DNA of 64,000 nt, taken from contig NW_026942657.1 of assembly GCF_024139115.2 (NCBI RefSeq), positions 62,001-126,000 on the forward strand, in the 5' to 3' direction. The notes beneath the pieces were generated by a model. It ran no database searches. It was not told the origin of the DNA and saw only the letters and a program-made list of their open reading frames with translations. A program made the position numbers and the translations under genes. Of this stretch, positions 1-10,327 are shown one piece after another. How positions within the stretch are numbered: the first letter of the stretch is position 1; the number at the start of each line of letters is the position of its first letter. This DNA is from Armigeres subalbatus (lineage: Eukaryota; Arthropoda; Insecta; Diptera; Culicidae).

Positions 1-317
1 GGCTTGTTGGCAAAAAATCAGCCCATTCGAATCGCTAAGAATCGAGATATTGCCCTCCCAATATGGCCATTTTGTATGGAAACCGAGCTTGTCTTTATAC
101 TTATTTCCACCAGTGTAGTAGAAGGTTGCAAATCTCAAGGTCCATGGTTCGATTCCCGGTTGGTTTTTGTGTTTTTATTTTTATTGTAGCAGCAAGATGT
201 TGCAAATAGGCTCCACCTCTTGAGCTTTTTGTGTCACAAAGGAGTTCCAAATACGACGCGTTGTGCATAAGTTAGACCTTTAGTAGATCACACTACAGTT
301 GTTGTTACTCACTGTGA
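1..317. other. No gene seen; weak tRNA-like B box
   Basis: No coding region is supported here. Around 140-157 there is a B-box-like motif (GGTTCGATTCCCGG), as found in tRNA genes and tRNA-derived SINEs, but no matching acceptor stem or clear A box was found. It is either a SINE remnant or chance. Confidence 0.4.
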
Positions 318-835
318 AACAAGAGGTGTTGCTTGGGGATCAGCGCAAGTCAGGAAAGGGCATCTGAGCCTACTCCCACCCAGCAGGCAAAGCTTGGTGG
401 CAGAATTGGACAGTTTGCCACAAGGCCCGACACGGTTTTAGGGGGCGTAAGACAGGCTAGCCATCAGCCCACTCGCCGTTTCGAGTCAGTGTCACCCGGT
501 TCTAGTAAGAGAGTAGAATGTCAGACTGCCAGCTCTCGCTTTCAAAATATATAATACGATTTCCAAGGCAAGGTCCTTTAACACGCGACCAGAATGCCAT
601 AATCAGGATCTTACTGGTATTGATCCTGATGTGCCAATTGCCATTCCCTGGGCTCCTATGAGTTTTGAGCGGCACACGGTCGCTTTGATGCTTGGGGACT
701 TATGTAGCTTTTTTTAGAGCTTCACAGAGTCCACTGCCAAATGCCACCACGTCCTAAGAAGGACCCCTATCTCGCAGAGGCCGTGGGGAGGGGTTGTAAA
801 GCCCTTGGACATAGTCCCTGCTGACCCCTATGGTG
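318..835 (+). mobile_element. LINE leader-like fragment, copy 1
   Basis: This block matches 25735-26290 in inverted orientation over several hundred bases, including the stretch with TTGGTGGCAG and the stretch with CTCGCCGTTTCGAGTCAGTG. Shorter parts recur at 47650-47750 and 52180-52330, just upstream (in the sense direction) of RTE-type endonuclease coding sequence. I infer it is the non-coding 5' leader of an RTE-clade LINE or a derivative of it. The short open frames inside it are not credible genes. Confidence 0.6.
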
Positions 836-849
836 TGTATTTATGCCTG

Positions 850-935
850 TTCCTTTTCTCTTATTTCTCATTTCTCACTTCTCACAACTCACAACTCATT
901 TGCCACTTTTTACGACTTACACCTCACTACTCAGT
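850..935. repeat. Degenerate TCTCACT low-complexity tract
   Basis: Repeated CTCATTTCTCACTTCTCACA motifs. The same motif family forms long arrays at 16690-16950. No gene is seen between this tract and 1138. Confidence 0.6.
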
Positions 936-1138
936 AAGTGATATATAGTCTTATATAGATTTTATAAGAGTTGCTGACGTTTAATATTTTTTCTCTTTCA
1001 AGCGCATGGAAAAGATGGTATTTGTTTCATCGGGAAACGTGTCTCTACACTACACCCTTCCGTACACCCTTCCTATATGCTTCAAAGAGAAAGATGATTG
1101 AATGTCAGCAAACTCTATATCTCACTTCTTCCACTATT

Positions 1139-1768
1139 GACGAATTTCGCGCCAACCCTTCTATGGGGCTGGCAGCACCATCTCAGAATCGAATGAAACT
1201 TGGTGGGCATAAAGATATGGTATTTCTAAGCCACTCTGCATACTTAGTTTTTCAAAAATTGTCAAGAGTAACATTTGATGAGGGCCTAATTTTTTTTCAT
1301 GGAATTTTTAAAAATCGATGTAACTCTAAAATGACAAGACCTACAAAAAAGTGTTGTATGACGGACTGTCGTGAAATTCCCAGAATTTTTTTGGAAAAAT
1401 ATCCAAAAAATAAAATACCGATTTCTACACTGAAAAAAATTAGTTTTAAAAATTAAAATCAATATTACAAAAAAACCTCATCTCAGAAATCGATGAATTT
1501 TTTTCTGCAGATAGGTATTTTAATTATCTAACTTTTCTGGAAATAATGTTCCTGTGACATATTTAAGGAAAAAAAGTTTTTCTAACAAAAACTTTTTTCA
1601 TGTCCATATTGAGTGAAAATTTATCAGCGTGTTTTATGCCTACAGCGCCAAATATAGGTTCAGCAGCCTATCATCAACCAACGACACATTTTGGACGTAT
1701 GAACATTTGTTTGGGAAGCAATTTCGCATAAACTAACATAATTGTGGACCAACATTTGAAAAGGGTTT
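1139..1768 (+). repeat. Left long terminal inverted repeat
   Basis: Inverted match to 3290-3904. Similarity is close and fades near 1768 (TGTGGACCAACATTTG in both arms). The short open frame reading across its outer edge is not a gene. Confidence 0.85.
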
Positions 1769-1829
1769 ATGTTTTATTTGACTTTTTGTATCGAAGTAAC
1801 TTAAAAACAATTACAAAAAAATAATTACT

Positions 1830-2935
1830 TTGAAAACGAAACTGAAGTGATATTTAATTGTAATAGTGGAAAAGAAGATGCTGTTTTTCAGCAAAGGCTA
1901 ACCACTGAACGGTGTAATTTAGAAACCGTTATAAAGCCTGTAGATGATTTTGTATCGTATTTTATTGAAAAAATTGATAAACTTATAACTTATGACATTA
2001 TTTGCAAACAACAAAACACTTGTACTGTTAGATTTATCTGAAAATTATCCATTCATTATCCAAAATGCTGCTCAAGGTTGGAATAATTCCCAGGCAATAA
2101 TACATCCATTCGAAGTTTACTTTAAAAGAAACGGTTAATTAGAAAACGTTAGCTTTATGAATCAGAAGTAATGACCCATGGCACAAAAGCTGTTCACTTA
2201 TTCATTTCAAAATTAATTGACTTTTTGGAACAGTCGATCGGTTTTACAAAAATTACTTTTATGTCTGGGTGAGCTGCAGCACATTATAAAAATAAAAGGA
2301 ACTTTGCAAGTCTGTGTAAATTGAATTCAAATCATGGCTTAGAAGCAGAATGGCACTTTTTTACAACATCGCACGGAAAAGGCCCTTGCGAAGCTATTGG
2401 TGCAACTCTCAAACGAATGGCAAAACGAGCAACTCTTACCAAAGATTATGGAAATACTATCGAAACTCCTCGGGAGTTGTACGAATGGGCGAATGGGCAC
2501 GTTTTCAATCAAACAAAAATATCACTATATTACATTTCGGTTATATCACGAATGTGCAATACCGCCATCGGGGGTGGCAATGGGTCTGGGGGTGAAAATG
2601 GGTCATCGTTCTCACCGCGAGCATGGAGGGCGTAGAGCAAAATCGTTCAAAAAGGTCTCTTATATTTTTGTCTTCTTGTCCTCAGATACATCCATTCTGC
2701 AAGCATTCTAAGTAGTTGAAACAGTGACCCATTCTCACCCCCATTTGACCCATTGTCACCCCCGACGACGGTACTCAACAAAAGTTTGATGAACTATTCA
2801 AAAAAGCAAAAACTATAATTGGCACACAAAAGCCTCATTCTTTTATACCAATCGCTCATAATAAAATCCTGGCTAAAAATATTCTAACTCAGATGAAGAC
2901 CCAAAAGTCTTTGAATTGTTCGACTAAGTTTACAA
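1830..2935 (+). pseudogene. Decayed transposase of the long-TIR element
   Basis: Pieces of one protein lie in more than one frame: about 1820-2041, about 2170-2560 and 2774-2935. The best preserved part contains AEWHFFTTSHGKGPCEAIG followed by a basic helix (TLKRMAKRATL). I recall this HGKGxCDxIG-type block from uncharacterised transposase-like proteins of insects and cnidarians, but I cannot name the superfamily from sequence alone. Just upstream, the stretch reading MSG*AAAHYKNKRNF looks like a conserved Asp-containing site that now has a stop codon and no Asp. The frame is further split at 2562-2771 by a small MITE; reading on either side of it is consistent. It lies between the two terminal repeats, so it is the element's own gene. 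Confidence 0.7.
2562..2771. mobile_element. 210-bp MITE with TA target duplication
   Basis: The ends are CCGCCATCGGGGGTG and, inverted, CCGTCGTCGGGGGTG, flanked by TA on both sides (2560-2561 and 2772-2773). A second subterminal inverted pair contains AATGGGTC. This structure fits a Tc1/mariner-type non-autonomous element. It interrupts the transposase reading frame of the host element. Confidence 0.83.
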
Positions 2936-3289
2936 ATTAAATTAAACAAATAAAATTGAAGAAAAAATTTAAAAAATGCGAAAATTTATTATTCTTTAAA
3001 TGTGCGTTTACCGGAAATCCCCCTAATGAAATTACCTACCGAGCTTCATCGTTTGGAATCAAAATGTTTATCTGATACAAAAAAATCGTCCTTCAATTTT
3101 TATTTTTGCTAAACCAATTTTAATCTTTACATTCATTATTTTTATTTATTTTCTCGGTGAACGAAACGCTCTTTTATGTTTCAGACTTCATAGTTCAGAC
3201 AAATTTACAATAGTCCATCAAACATAACAATTTTGTAAATCTGGTCATTTGTGTGTAACATTGATATAAGCAATCTAGGAAAATATACG

Positions 3290-3904
3290 CCCTTTCCAAA
3301 TGTTGGTCCACATTAATGTTAGATTACGCTAAATTGCTTCCTAAACCATTTTTTATACTTCCAAATTGGTTGATGATAGGCTGCTGAACCTATATTTGGC
3401 GCTGTAGGCATAAAACACACTGATAAATTTTCACTCAATATGGACATGAAAAAAGTTTTTGTTAGAAAAACTTTTTTTCCTTAAATATGTCACAGGAACA
3501 TTATTCCCAGAAAAGTTAGATAATTAAGATACCTATCTGCAGAAAAAATTTCATCGATTTCTGAGATGAGGTTCTTTTGTAATGTCGATTGCAATTTTTA
3601 ACACTATTTTTTTCAGTGCAGAAATCGGTCTTTTAGTTTTGGATATTTTTCCAAAAACTTCGGGGAATTTCACGACAGTCCGCCGTACAACACTTTTTTG
3701 TAGGTCTTGTCATTTTAGAGTTACATCGATTTATAAAAAATCCATGAAAAAAAATTAGGCCCTCATCAAATGTTACTCTTGACAATTTTTGAAAAACTAA
3801 GTATGCAGAGTGGCTAAGAAATACCATATCTTTATGCCCACCAAGTTTCATTCGATTCTGAGATGGTGCTGCCAACCGCTGGTCGAGTTGGCGCGAAATT
3901 CGTC
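3290..3904 (-). repeat. Right long terminal inverted repeat
   Basis: Reverse-complement partner of 1139-1768, ending at TTGGCGCGAAATTCGTC followed by the TATT duplication. Confidence 0.85.
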
Positions 3905-4068
3905 TATTCACTTAATAAGGAAACAAATTGCAACTATTCGGGCATATGGCATTCGTGCAAATGGCGTTAGAATTTTAGAAGTAGTCGTCAAGTGTGTTAT
4001 GATTGGGACATGAATACTCATGCTAAAAATGAACAATCAAAATTGAGTCGAATTCTACTCATTTTCAC

Positions 4069-4296
4069 CAGAAACGGGACTACTCAAAATTTGAGTAAAA
4101 TATACTACTTCACTAAAATGATGATTGCGCTTAAACTGCTTAAACTGTTTGCTGCAAACTGTACTCAGATAGATAGGTTAATTTGTTTATCATCAGTCGT
4201 GACACAAGATGATGGAAGGCCATGTCAAACTTTCACGAATCATCATTCTATTTGTAGTAGCATCTTTTACTCAAAATTTTAATAGTCCCGTTTCTG
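4069..4296. mobile_element. 228-bp MITE
   Basis: Inverted ends CAGAAACGGGACTACTCAAA and CAGAAACGGGACTATTAAAA (the latter on the minus strand) bound the segment, with TTGAGTAAA motifs just inside. No clear target duplication is visible. No coding capacity. Confidence 0.7.
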
Positions 4297-4387
4297 ATGC
4301 AGATTAGTCTGATTAGATTAAATTTTAAATAGCTTAATTTTAGCGTGTACGGTGATGAAAGTATAGAAAAACAATCTAGTTACAGAT

Positions 4388-4393
4388 TTTATT
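4388..4393 (-). promoter_or_regulatory. Poly(A) signal of transporter gene A
   Basis: AATAAA on the minus strand about 90 nt past the stop codon of the minus-strand transporter. It is the best-placed polyadenylation signal downstream of the gene. Confidence 0.5.
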
Positions 4394-4479
4394 TGTACTA
4401 TTGGTCGTTTTAATAATATAATTATGCATGAGATTCTTCTCTCTATAGGGCTTATATGTACGAAATAATACTTGGGTAT

Positions 4480-6514
4480 TCATTTAAAAATCTTATTAAA
4501 AAGTCTGGCTCGCAGTGTTTCCACTCTATTCCTATCAATTTTGTAGTTAGCGATCAATGTGTCGTAGTCCCGTTTCATTTTTTCTGATTCCGGTCCCCAG
4601 TCTACGGTTGGTTGAATAGCACCGCGCATGTTGTCATAAATGCTGCAGCTTTTTGGTTGCTTGGCAGTGGTATAGATGGCCCAACCAACAACTTGTAGAA
4701 CCGTAACCCCGAAGAGACTCCAACCGAAAGCTGAAAAGTAAAATTTCAAATTATTATTGATAAGCATTAAATAAAAATATCGAAATCTGTAGGACTTACC
4801 GTTATATCCCACAGGAACTTTTTTTGCTTCATATCGAAATATTTGCATACATGTAATAATAAGTAGAATCGACAAGGTTAAAAAACCCCAGCATACCCTA
4901 CAGAAGACACCAGTTTTGATGTCGAGCATGAATTTTATGTCTATGCATATACGATCGACACCGTACAACCAGCAGAATGTGAAGGTCTCCAGAACCACCA
5001 ATATTAGAGTAGGGAACGTTACTCCATAGTAGTCAACTATATCCAGCACATGAAATCCTCCCTATAAATAAATAATATTTGAATAAATAACTTAAGATTT
5101 GAATTATGTGTTAGTGAAACACACCGGTGAGATGTACACCAAACCGCAGCTGAATCCTGCCACAGAGATAGCGACGACCACCTTCCAAATCGTCACACGC
5201 GGGTACCGATCCTTGATTGAGGTCAGAATTGTCGTCACAATTCCCATGTTGCTGCCCAAGCCCAGCAGAATGAACATAAAAAAGAACATCATCGAGATAA
5301 AATTGGGCCACGTGGGCATCTTGGCGAGTGCGTCCGGGTAGACAACGAACGTCAGCTCGGGACCTCCCTTCATAACGTCCGTAACGTTCTTCTTCGTAAT
5401 GTAGGCTACGTTTCCCACTACGCCGAATACGATCACCCCAGACAGCATCGACGTGAAGGTGTCCAACCAGGAAATAATCATTGCGTCGCTGAAAAATGAG
5501 TTGGATGTGAATGTTTAAAATGTTGTTAAGATTAATTTTATAAACAATTACCGATAGATATTGTTGGAGAAGTTGTTGAACGAAGAATACACAATCACTG
5601 CTCCCAGTCCTACGGTTAGCGAGAAAAAACATTGGGAAATGGCCTCATACCACACTTTGGTATCCAGAAGCATGCCCCATTGAGGAGTGATGAAGTACTT
5701 GATTCCGTCGAAAGCTCCATCCAAAGTAACTGATCGAATGAGCAACCCGAAAAGAATTACGTACGGAAATATTGCCAGGAAGTAGGATGCTTTTCCGGAA
5801 CTCTTGATTCCCTTGATGACTAGCACTGTTATTAATATCCAGCTGACCAGAAGACACAGTACTAGTTGATAATTTGGTATCCCAATACCGTTGTTGAGAT
5901 CCGGTGAATGATTGGTTACAACCCTCCTGTAATTGAATCGATAAATCAAATAAAATTTCAATTATGGGAAGATCAACTCACGTGAAATAGAACTCAGCAG
6001 ACGGTTTCGTTGTCGAACTATTGGAGATGTGAATTGAAGCCTTGGATGAATCCACACAATCCCAATCCGGTTGGCAAACGGACCACGGGAGGGTATATTG
6101 GAATGAGTCAACGAAGTAGCGTATTGCCAGTGACAACAGTGCTGCATAATATCCGATTATCGTAAACATCGTTATGGTCTGCCCCACACCGACGCCTCGC
6201 ATCAACGGACACATGTCGAACACTTTCACACATCCTCTGCTAGAAAACTGCCCGACAATCATCTCCAGGTAATAGAGAGGTCGTCCAACCACCAGCAGTA
6301 CCACCAAATATGGGACAACGAACGCACCACCTCCATTGTTAAGCGCTGTGTAGGGAAACCTCCAGACGTTCCCAAATCCGACGGACAGTGCAACGCACGA
6401 TAGTAAGAACTCGATGTTTCTGGTCCACTTCTCGCGAACAGTTCCACTTGATTCTGAACTCAGTGCATGCGAGGTATACACGCTAACGCTTACCGCTTCA
6501 GGATGACTGACGTT
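4480..6514 (-). CDS. SLC6 sodium-coupled nutrient amino acid transporter, gene A
   Basis: Plasma-membrane symporter expected to bring amino acids into cells with Na+. Five coding exons on the minus strand: 6514-5982, 5926-5552, 5488-5125, 5061-4800 and 4730-4480. All junctions are GT-AG and in frame; the sum is 1785 nt, about 594 residues. The first exon carries TM1 ([20 protein letters not shown]) and TM2 to TM4. The last exon ends ARLFNKIFK. About 12 membrane segments are expected. The extracellular loop before YFT has an NSS sequon. Its closest relative in the window is gene C (52820-54955), with which it shares intron positions. The first exon seen starts in phase 0 right after an acceptor, so a short upstream exon with the start codon is missing; it could be many kb upstream. 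Family assignment is firm; substrate is unknown. Confidence 0.93.
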
Positions 6515-8390
6515 CTGCAATGAACGAATTACATCAGCTTAGTAATTGCGGCGGGAAAGTTTTCGTCGGTAAAACCGAACAAAACACGTGACCAGACTAG
6601 TTGCCAAGTTTAACTCATCCCATTGCATAATAATCTCGCAGAATGAGCTAACCATCGCGTGGATCCCCTACATATTACAGGAAGAAATTTCTTTTCGTTG
6701 CCAAATAATGCCAGAATAGTGAATGAGCCATCTCTCAACTCAGGTTGAGACGTTAAAATGCATAGAAAATTAAAATGAGGATGCTTTCTCCTCTCAATAC
6801 TCTCACGCCATCAAATAAATCAACACAGTTGTATCAATTTACCGACCAATACCGCGCCGCACATGGCGTCAATCTACGATTGCAACACCCACCAGACGAT
6901 GCAACCGTGGCAGTGAAACCCCAACACATTAGCTTGCAACATACCACCCGTCTCCATGTTTATACGAACTTGAACTTGAAAACGGTAACTTCCATTCATT
7001 TGCCAGCTGTCGGCATAGGACCGATAATAATGGAATGAAAACAAACAATCGATCGGCACGGCGTGACGGACGACGACATAACTGAACCGTCCGTCCCACC
7101 AGTCCTGCCATCGTGCATAGCTCAGCTGGAAGTTGATCTACGTAGGGTAATTGCACCTGAAGTGGCAATAATTAGTTTACAAACGTTGATTGATTTATAT
7201 GTTAGGTCAGCTCAACAAACAAAAAAGAAAAATAATTAATATTGATCCTTGGAATTTACACAAAACAAATATGTAAATATTTTTCAAAGTCATTTATTTA
7301 TTCATTTATCCCATATATTATTCACTGTTATTCACTTAGTGTACCACCACAATACTTTAAAGTTTAAAAGCTTAACATTATTATTCACATAGCACTGCTA
7401 GTTTCGGATCATCCATGTTCTTATATTATAAATTGCTACAAATCATGATTTCTTAACAAATTAAAATAAATTCTTTGAATTCAATTTTATACTTACTTTT
7501 TAATACATATTTAGAATCATTGCATTTTGTAAGTTTACTAATTCCTCCACTTTTGATACAGTCACCCTCTTCGTTATATTTTGAACTGTATGAATCAAAC
7601 AGCAAAAATGCAAAGCGTTGCAGTCATGACGCCACTTCAATTGACCACGAGCCAACTGACGTAGTTTTGCGCTAGTAAAGGTGCAAAAAAATTATGACTG
7701 GAAAAACCGACATTCTGTGGAAATTTGCATAGTCTCCGTTGAATAAATATTTAGATTTTCGGTAAAAAGTTTCCGGTCACAGTTTTTTATCGTATGTCGC
7801 ATCAGTGAACAGAATGATCAACCTACGTTAGCTTTATTAGAATAATGTTGATTTATACTACCGTAGGCAATATTGCTAAATTAGTTCCAATAAAACCAAT
7901 GCTATATTGATCTTTACTGAATTTCATGACGAATCTAATGTTTGGAAATTTTCATGTATTTTCAAAAAAGAAGAATGAGGATAAAATCCAAGCAAAAATA
8001 ACAAGAAGACAAACAACGATGTTAACTTTGATAGAAAAGAAATTTTAATATTCTTATTATAAATTAAAGACAAAATGTAATCAAAATCTGATTGATGTAC
8101 GATACGGTCTTGCATTTCGCAATGTATTTAGTTTGATTAATTTTAAATTATTACTTGAACACCCCTAGTAATTAGAACGAACAGTGTGGAGGTATTTTTA
8201 AGCAAGGAAGTGCGACACCGAAATTGTGAGTTATTTCAATTTGTATTAAACTGTGTAAACTAATTAATATATGTAGCTTTTTAGCAAACGATAGACAAAT
8301 AAAATGTCTTTTCCTGCTGTAAGCATCGGGTTTCTCGCGCTTGGAAATGCCTCCCGCAATACTACGGAAATAGTTCAGAACTATATCTTC
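6515..8390. other. Non-coding upstream region of gene A
   Basis: No credible exon found. 6830-7170 is less AT-rich than its surroundings and could hold a 5' UTR exon or promoter of gene A, but no start codon followed by a phase-0 donor was recognised. 7200-8390 is AT-rich with nothing recognisable. Confidence 0.4.
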
Positions 8391-8395
8391 TATCT

Positions 8396-8706
8396 CTTCT
8401 TTCTTCTATACATAAAAATGAGTTGCATTTCCCTTGAGGAAATATAACTCAAGAACGCATAAACCGATTTGCATGATTCCCTAACTAATCGATTCGTCTT
8501 GGGATCAGCTGTGTTTGTACATACCAATAAATGATCAAATTGATGGGGAAGGTTAGAAAATAGTCAAAATGCAACGGATTAATGAGTTCTTGAGAAAACC
8601 ATCAAGCTCGAACAGAATTCGATCTAGTGTGCGACGCTGTAATCAAGAATGTGATTGGCAGATCGAAAATAAAACTCGAGCGAGATCGGACAGGTTCGCC
8701 AAGTGA
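8396..8706 (+). mobile_element. Possible degenerate Helitron-like short element
   Basis: The left side reads TTCTATACATAAAAATGAG, close to the 5' end of the better copy at 45846-46100 (TCTATATACATAAAAATG). The right side (GGACAGGTTCGCCAAGTGAT) resembles the usual GTTCGxCGGGTCxGCTAG end only loosely. Confidence 0.4.
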
Positions 8707-8786
8707 TAGATACATGTAACGAAAATATACAAACAAAAACTAAATAATCTTTGAAATATGTAGAACTTTTTCCGTATCGTACATCA

Positions 8787-10050
8787 ATCAGATTAAGGTT
8801 AAGAAGGCTCTAAACGAGCTGAAAAACAGTAAAGCTGCTGGGAAGGACGAGATCCCGGTCGAATATCTCAAACACGAAAGTGAGCAGCTGCATCAATCAA
8901 TCCACAACATTATCCAGAAAATATGGGAGGATGAAGAACTGCCTGCCGGCTGGTTTAATAGCCTCATATGCCCAATCTATAAGAAAGGGCACAGACTATC
9001 CCTTCTGAACTCGGCGTACAAAATCCTGTCGCGTATCCTGTTTAACAGACTGAGAGCGCTTGAGGAGTCCTTCATCGGCGAATACCAGGCAGGTTTTCGT
9101 AAGGGCCGATCAACGAGATCAGATGTTTAGCCTGCGGATGATCCTTGATAAATTTCGGGAGTACAACTTGCACACTCACCATCTTTTCATTGATTTCAAA
9201 GCAGCATACGATTCAGAAGAGAAATGAGCTGTGGCAGATAATATCCGAAAATGGCTTTCCGGCGAAAATGATTAAACTGATACGTGCAACGCTGGATGGC
9301 TCGAAATCAAGTACATATTCGGATTGCAGACAAAGTGTCAACCTCGTTTGTGACCTTAGATGGATTGAAGCAGGGTGATGCACTTTCGAATTTATTGTTA
9401 AACATTGCACTCGAAGGCGCTATTAGGAGATCTGGCGTGCAGAGGAACGGCACTATCATCACACGGTCGCATATGCCCCTAGGCTTTGCGGACGACATCG
9501 ACATCATTGAAATCGATCGCAGAGCAGTACTGGAGTCTTTTGTCCCATTGAAGAGGGAGACGGCGAGGATAGGCTTAACCATTAACTCTACCAAAAGAAA
9601 GTACATGGTGGCAGGTAGAGATAGAGGAAGCCCTAGTGCTGTTGGTGCTGCGGTAGTGCTTGATGGGAATGTGTTTGGAGTTGTTGAAGAATTTGTTTAT
9701 CTTGTAACGCTTGTGACTTGTGACAATGACGTTTCCCGTGAAGTGAAAAGACGTATTGAAAAGGGCGAATAGGGCCTTTTACGCATTACGTGACCAGCTT
9801 AGGCCCCGCAACAAGCAGACGGAAACGAAATTTGCGCTATATAAAACTCTGATTCTACCAGTGGCCCTTCATGGGCATGAAGCATGGACATTAAAAGAGG
9901 CAGACCGGAGAGCTTTCGGGGTTTTCGAGCGAAAAGTGCTGCGTACAATACTCGGAGGGAAACTAGAAAATGGTGTATGGCGCAGACGCATGAATCATGA
10001 GCTGTATCAAGTATAAGAAGATGAAAATATTGTGAATCGTATAACGTATA
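8787..10050 (+). pseudogene. RTE-clade LINE reverse transcriptase fragment, plus strand
   Basis: Truncated reverse transcriptase of a non-LTR retrotransposon. It begins within the RT N-terminal region (ELKNSKAAGKDEIPVEYL at 8812) and continues through QAGFRKGRST, a frameshift and stop near 9120, then HHLFIDFKAAYDS, GLKQGDALSNLLLNIALEGA (about 9370) and the catalytic GFADDIDII block at 9482-9508, and into the thumb region (LYKTLILPVALHGHEAWTL, GVWRRRMNHELYQV). The pieces lie in three frames, so at least three frame disruptions are present. The endonuclease is missing. The FADD motif itself is intact. It is a different subfamily from the minus-strand copy at 10328-12355, judged by sequence. Confidence 0.85.
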
Positions 10051-10189
10051 ACGTTAACACCGTCCGTTGTCTTCTTATTTTTTTTACTTGGTTTCTTCTA
10101 TATCACTACCAAGAAATGTGCAACATATTTCAAAGAACTAAAATCTCACACGCATTATTTTGAAATCCAAACAAATAATGTCCAAACAT

Positions 10190-10270
10190 TTCTCATCTAC
10201 TCTCTTGTCTCGTCTCGCCTTTCTTCTCTCGCCTCGTCTTGTCTCGTCCCGTCTCCTTTGTTATCTCCTC
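10190..10270. repeat. TCTCGTC low-complexity array
   Basis: Degenerate repeats of CTCGTCTCG-type on the plus strand. The complementary strand version (GAGACGA) occurs at 14530-14690, and a long array in this orientation at 15345-16060. Confidence 0.75.
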
Positions 10271-10327
10271 AATATAGTCTCTCCTCTCGTTCCGTCTGTA
10301 CATTCATTTCATTTATTTCGTTTACAT

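Larger units (their letters stand above)
1139..3904 (+). mobile_element. DNA transposon with ~620-bp terminal inverted repeats
   Basis: Both ends read GACGAATTTCGCGCCAAC inwards, and the similarity continues for about 620 bp (1139-1768 against 3290-3904). A 4-bp direct repeat TATT lies immediately outside each end (1135-1138 and 3905-3908), the expected target-site duplication. The interior holds a decayed transposase-like coding region. A 4-bp duplication is characteristic of the Sola superfamily among others, so the superfamily is left open. The ends look intact while the coding region is broken, so the copy is probably immobile on its own. Confidence 0.88.

Noticed and set aside
98..160. 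tRNA gene
   Set aside because: Only a B-box-like motif is present; the acceptor stem and D arm do not form.
971..1456. 161-codon open frame
   Set aside because: It runs from outside into the long terminal inverted repeat of the transposon at 1139-3904. No domain; its mirror appears in the other arm.
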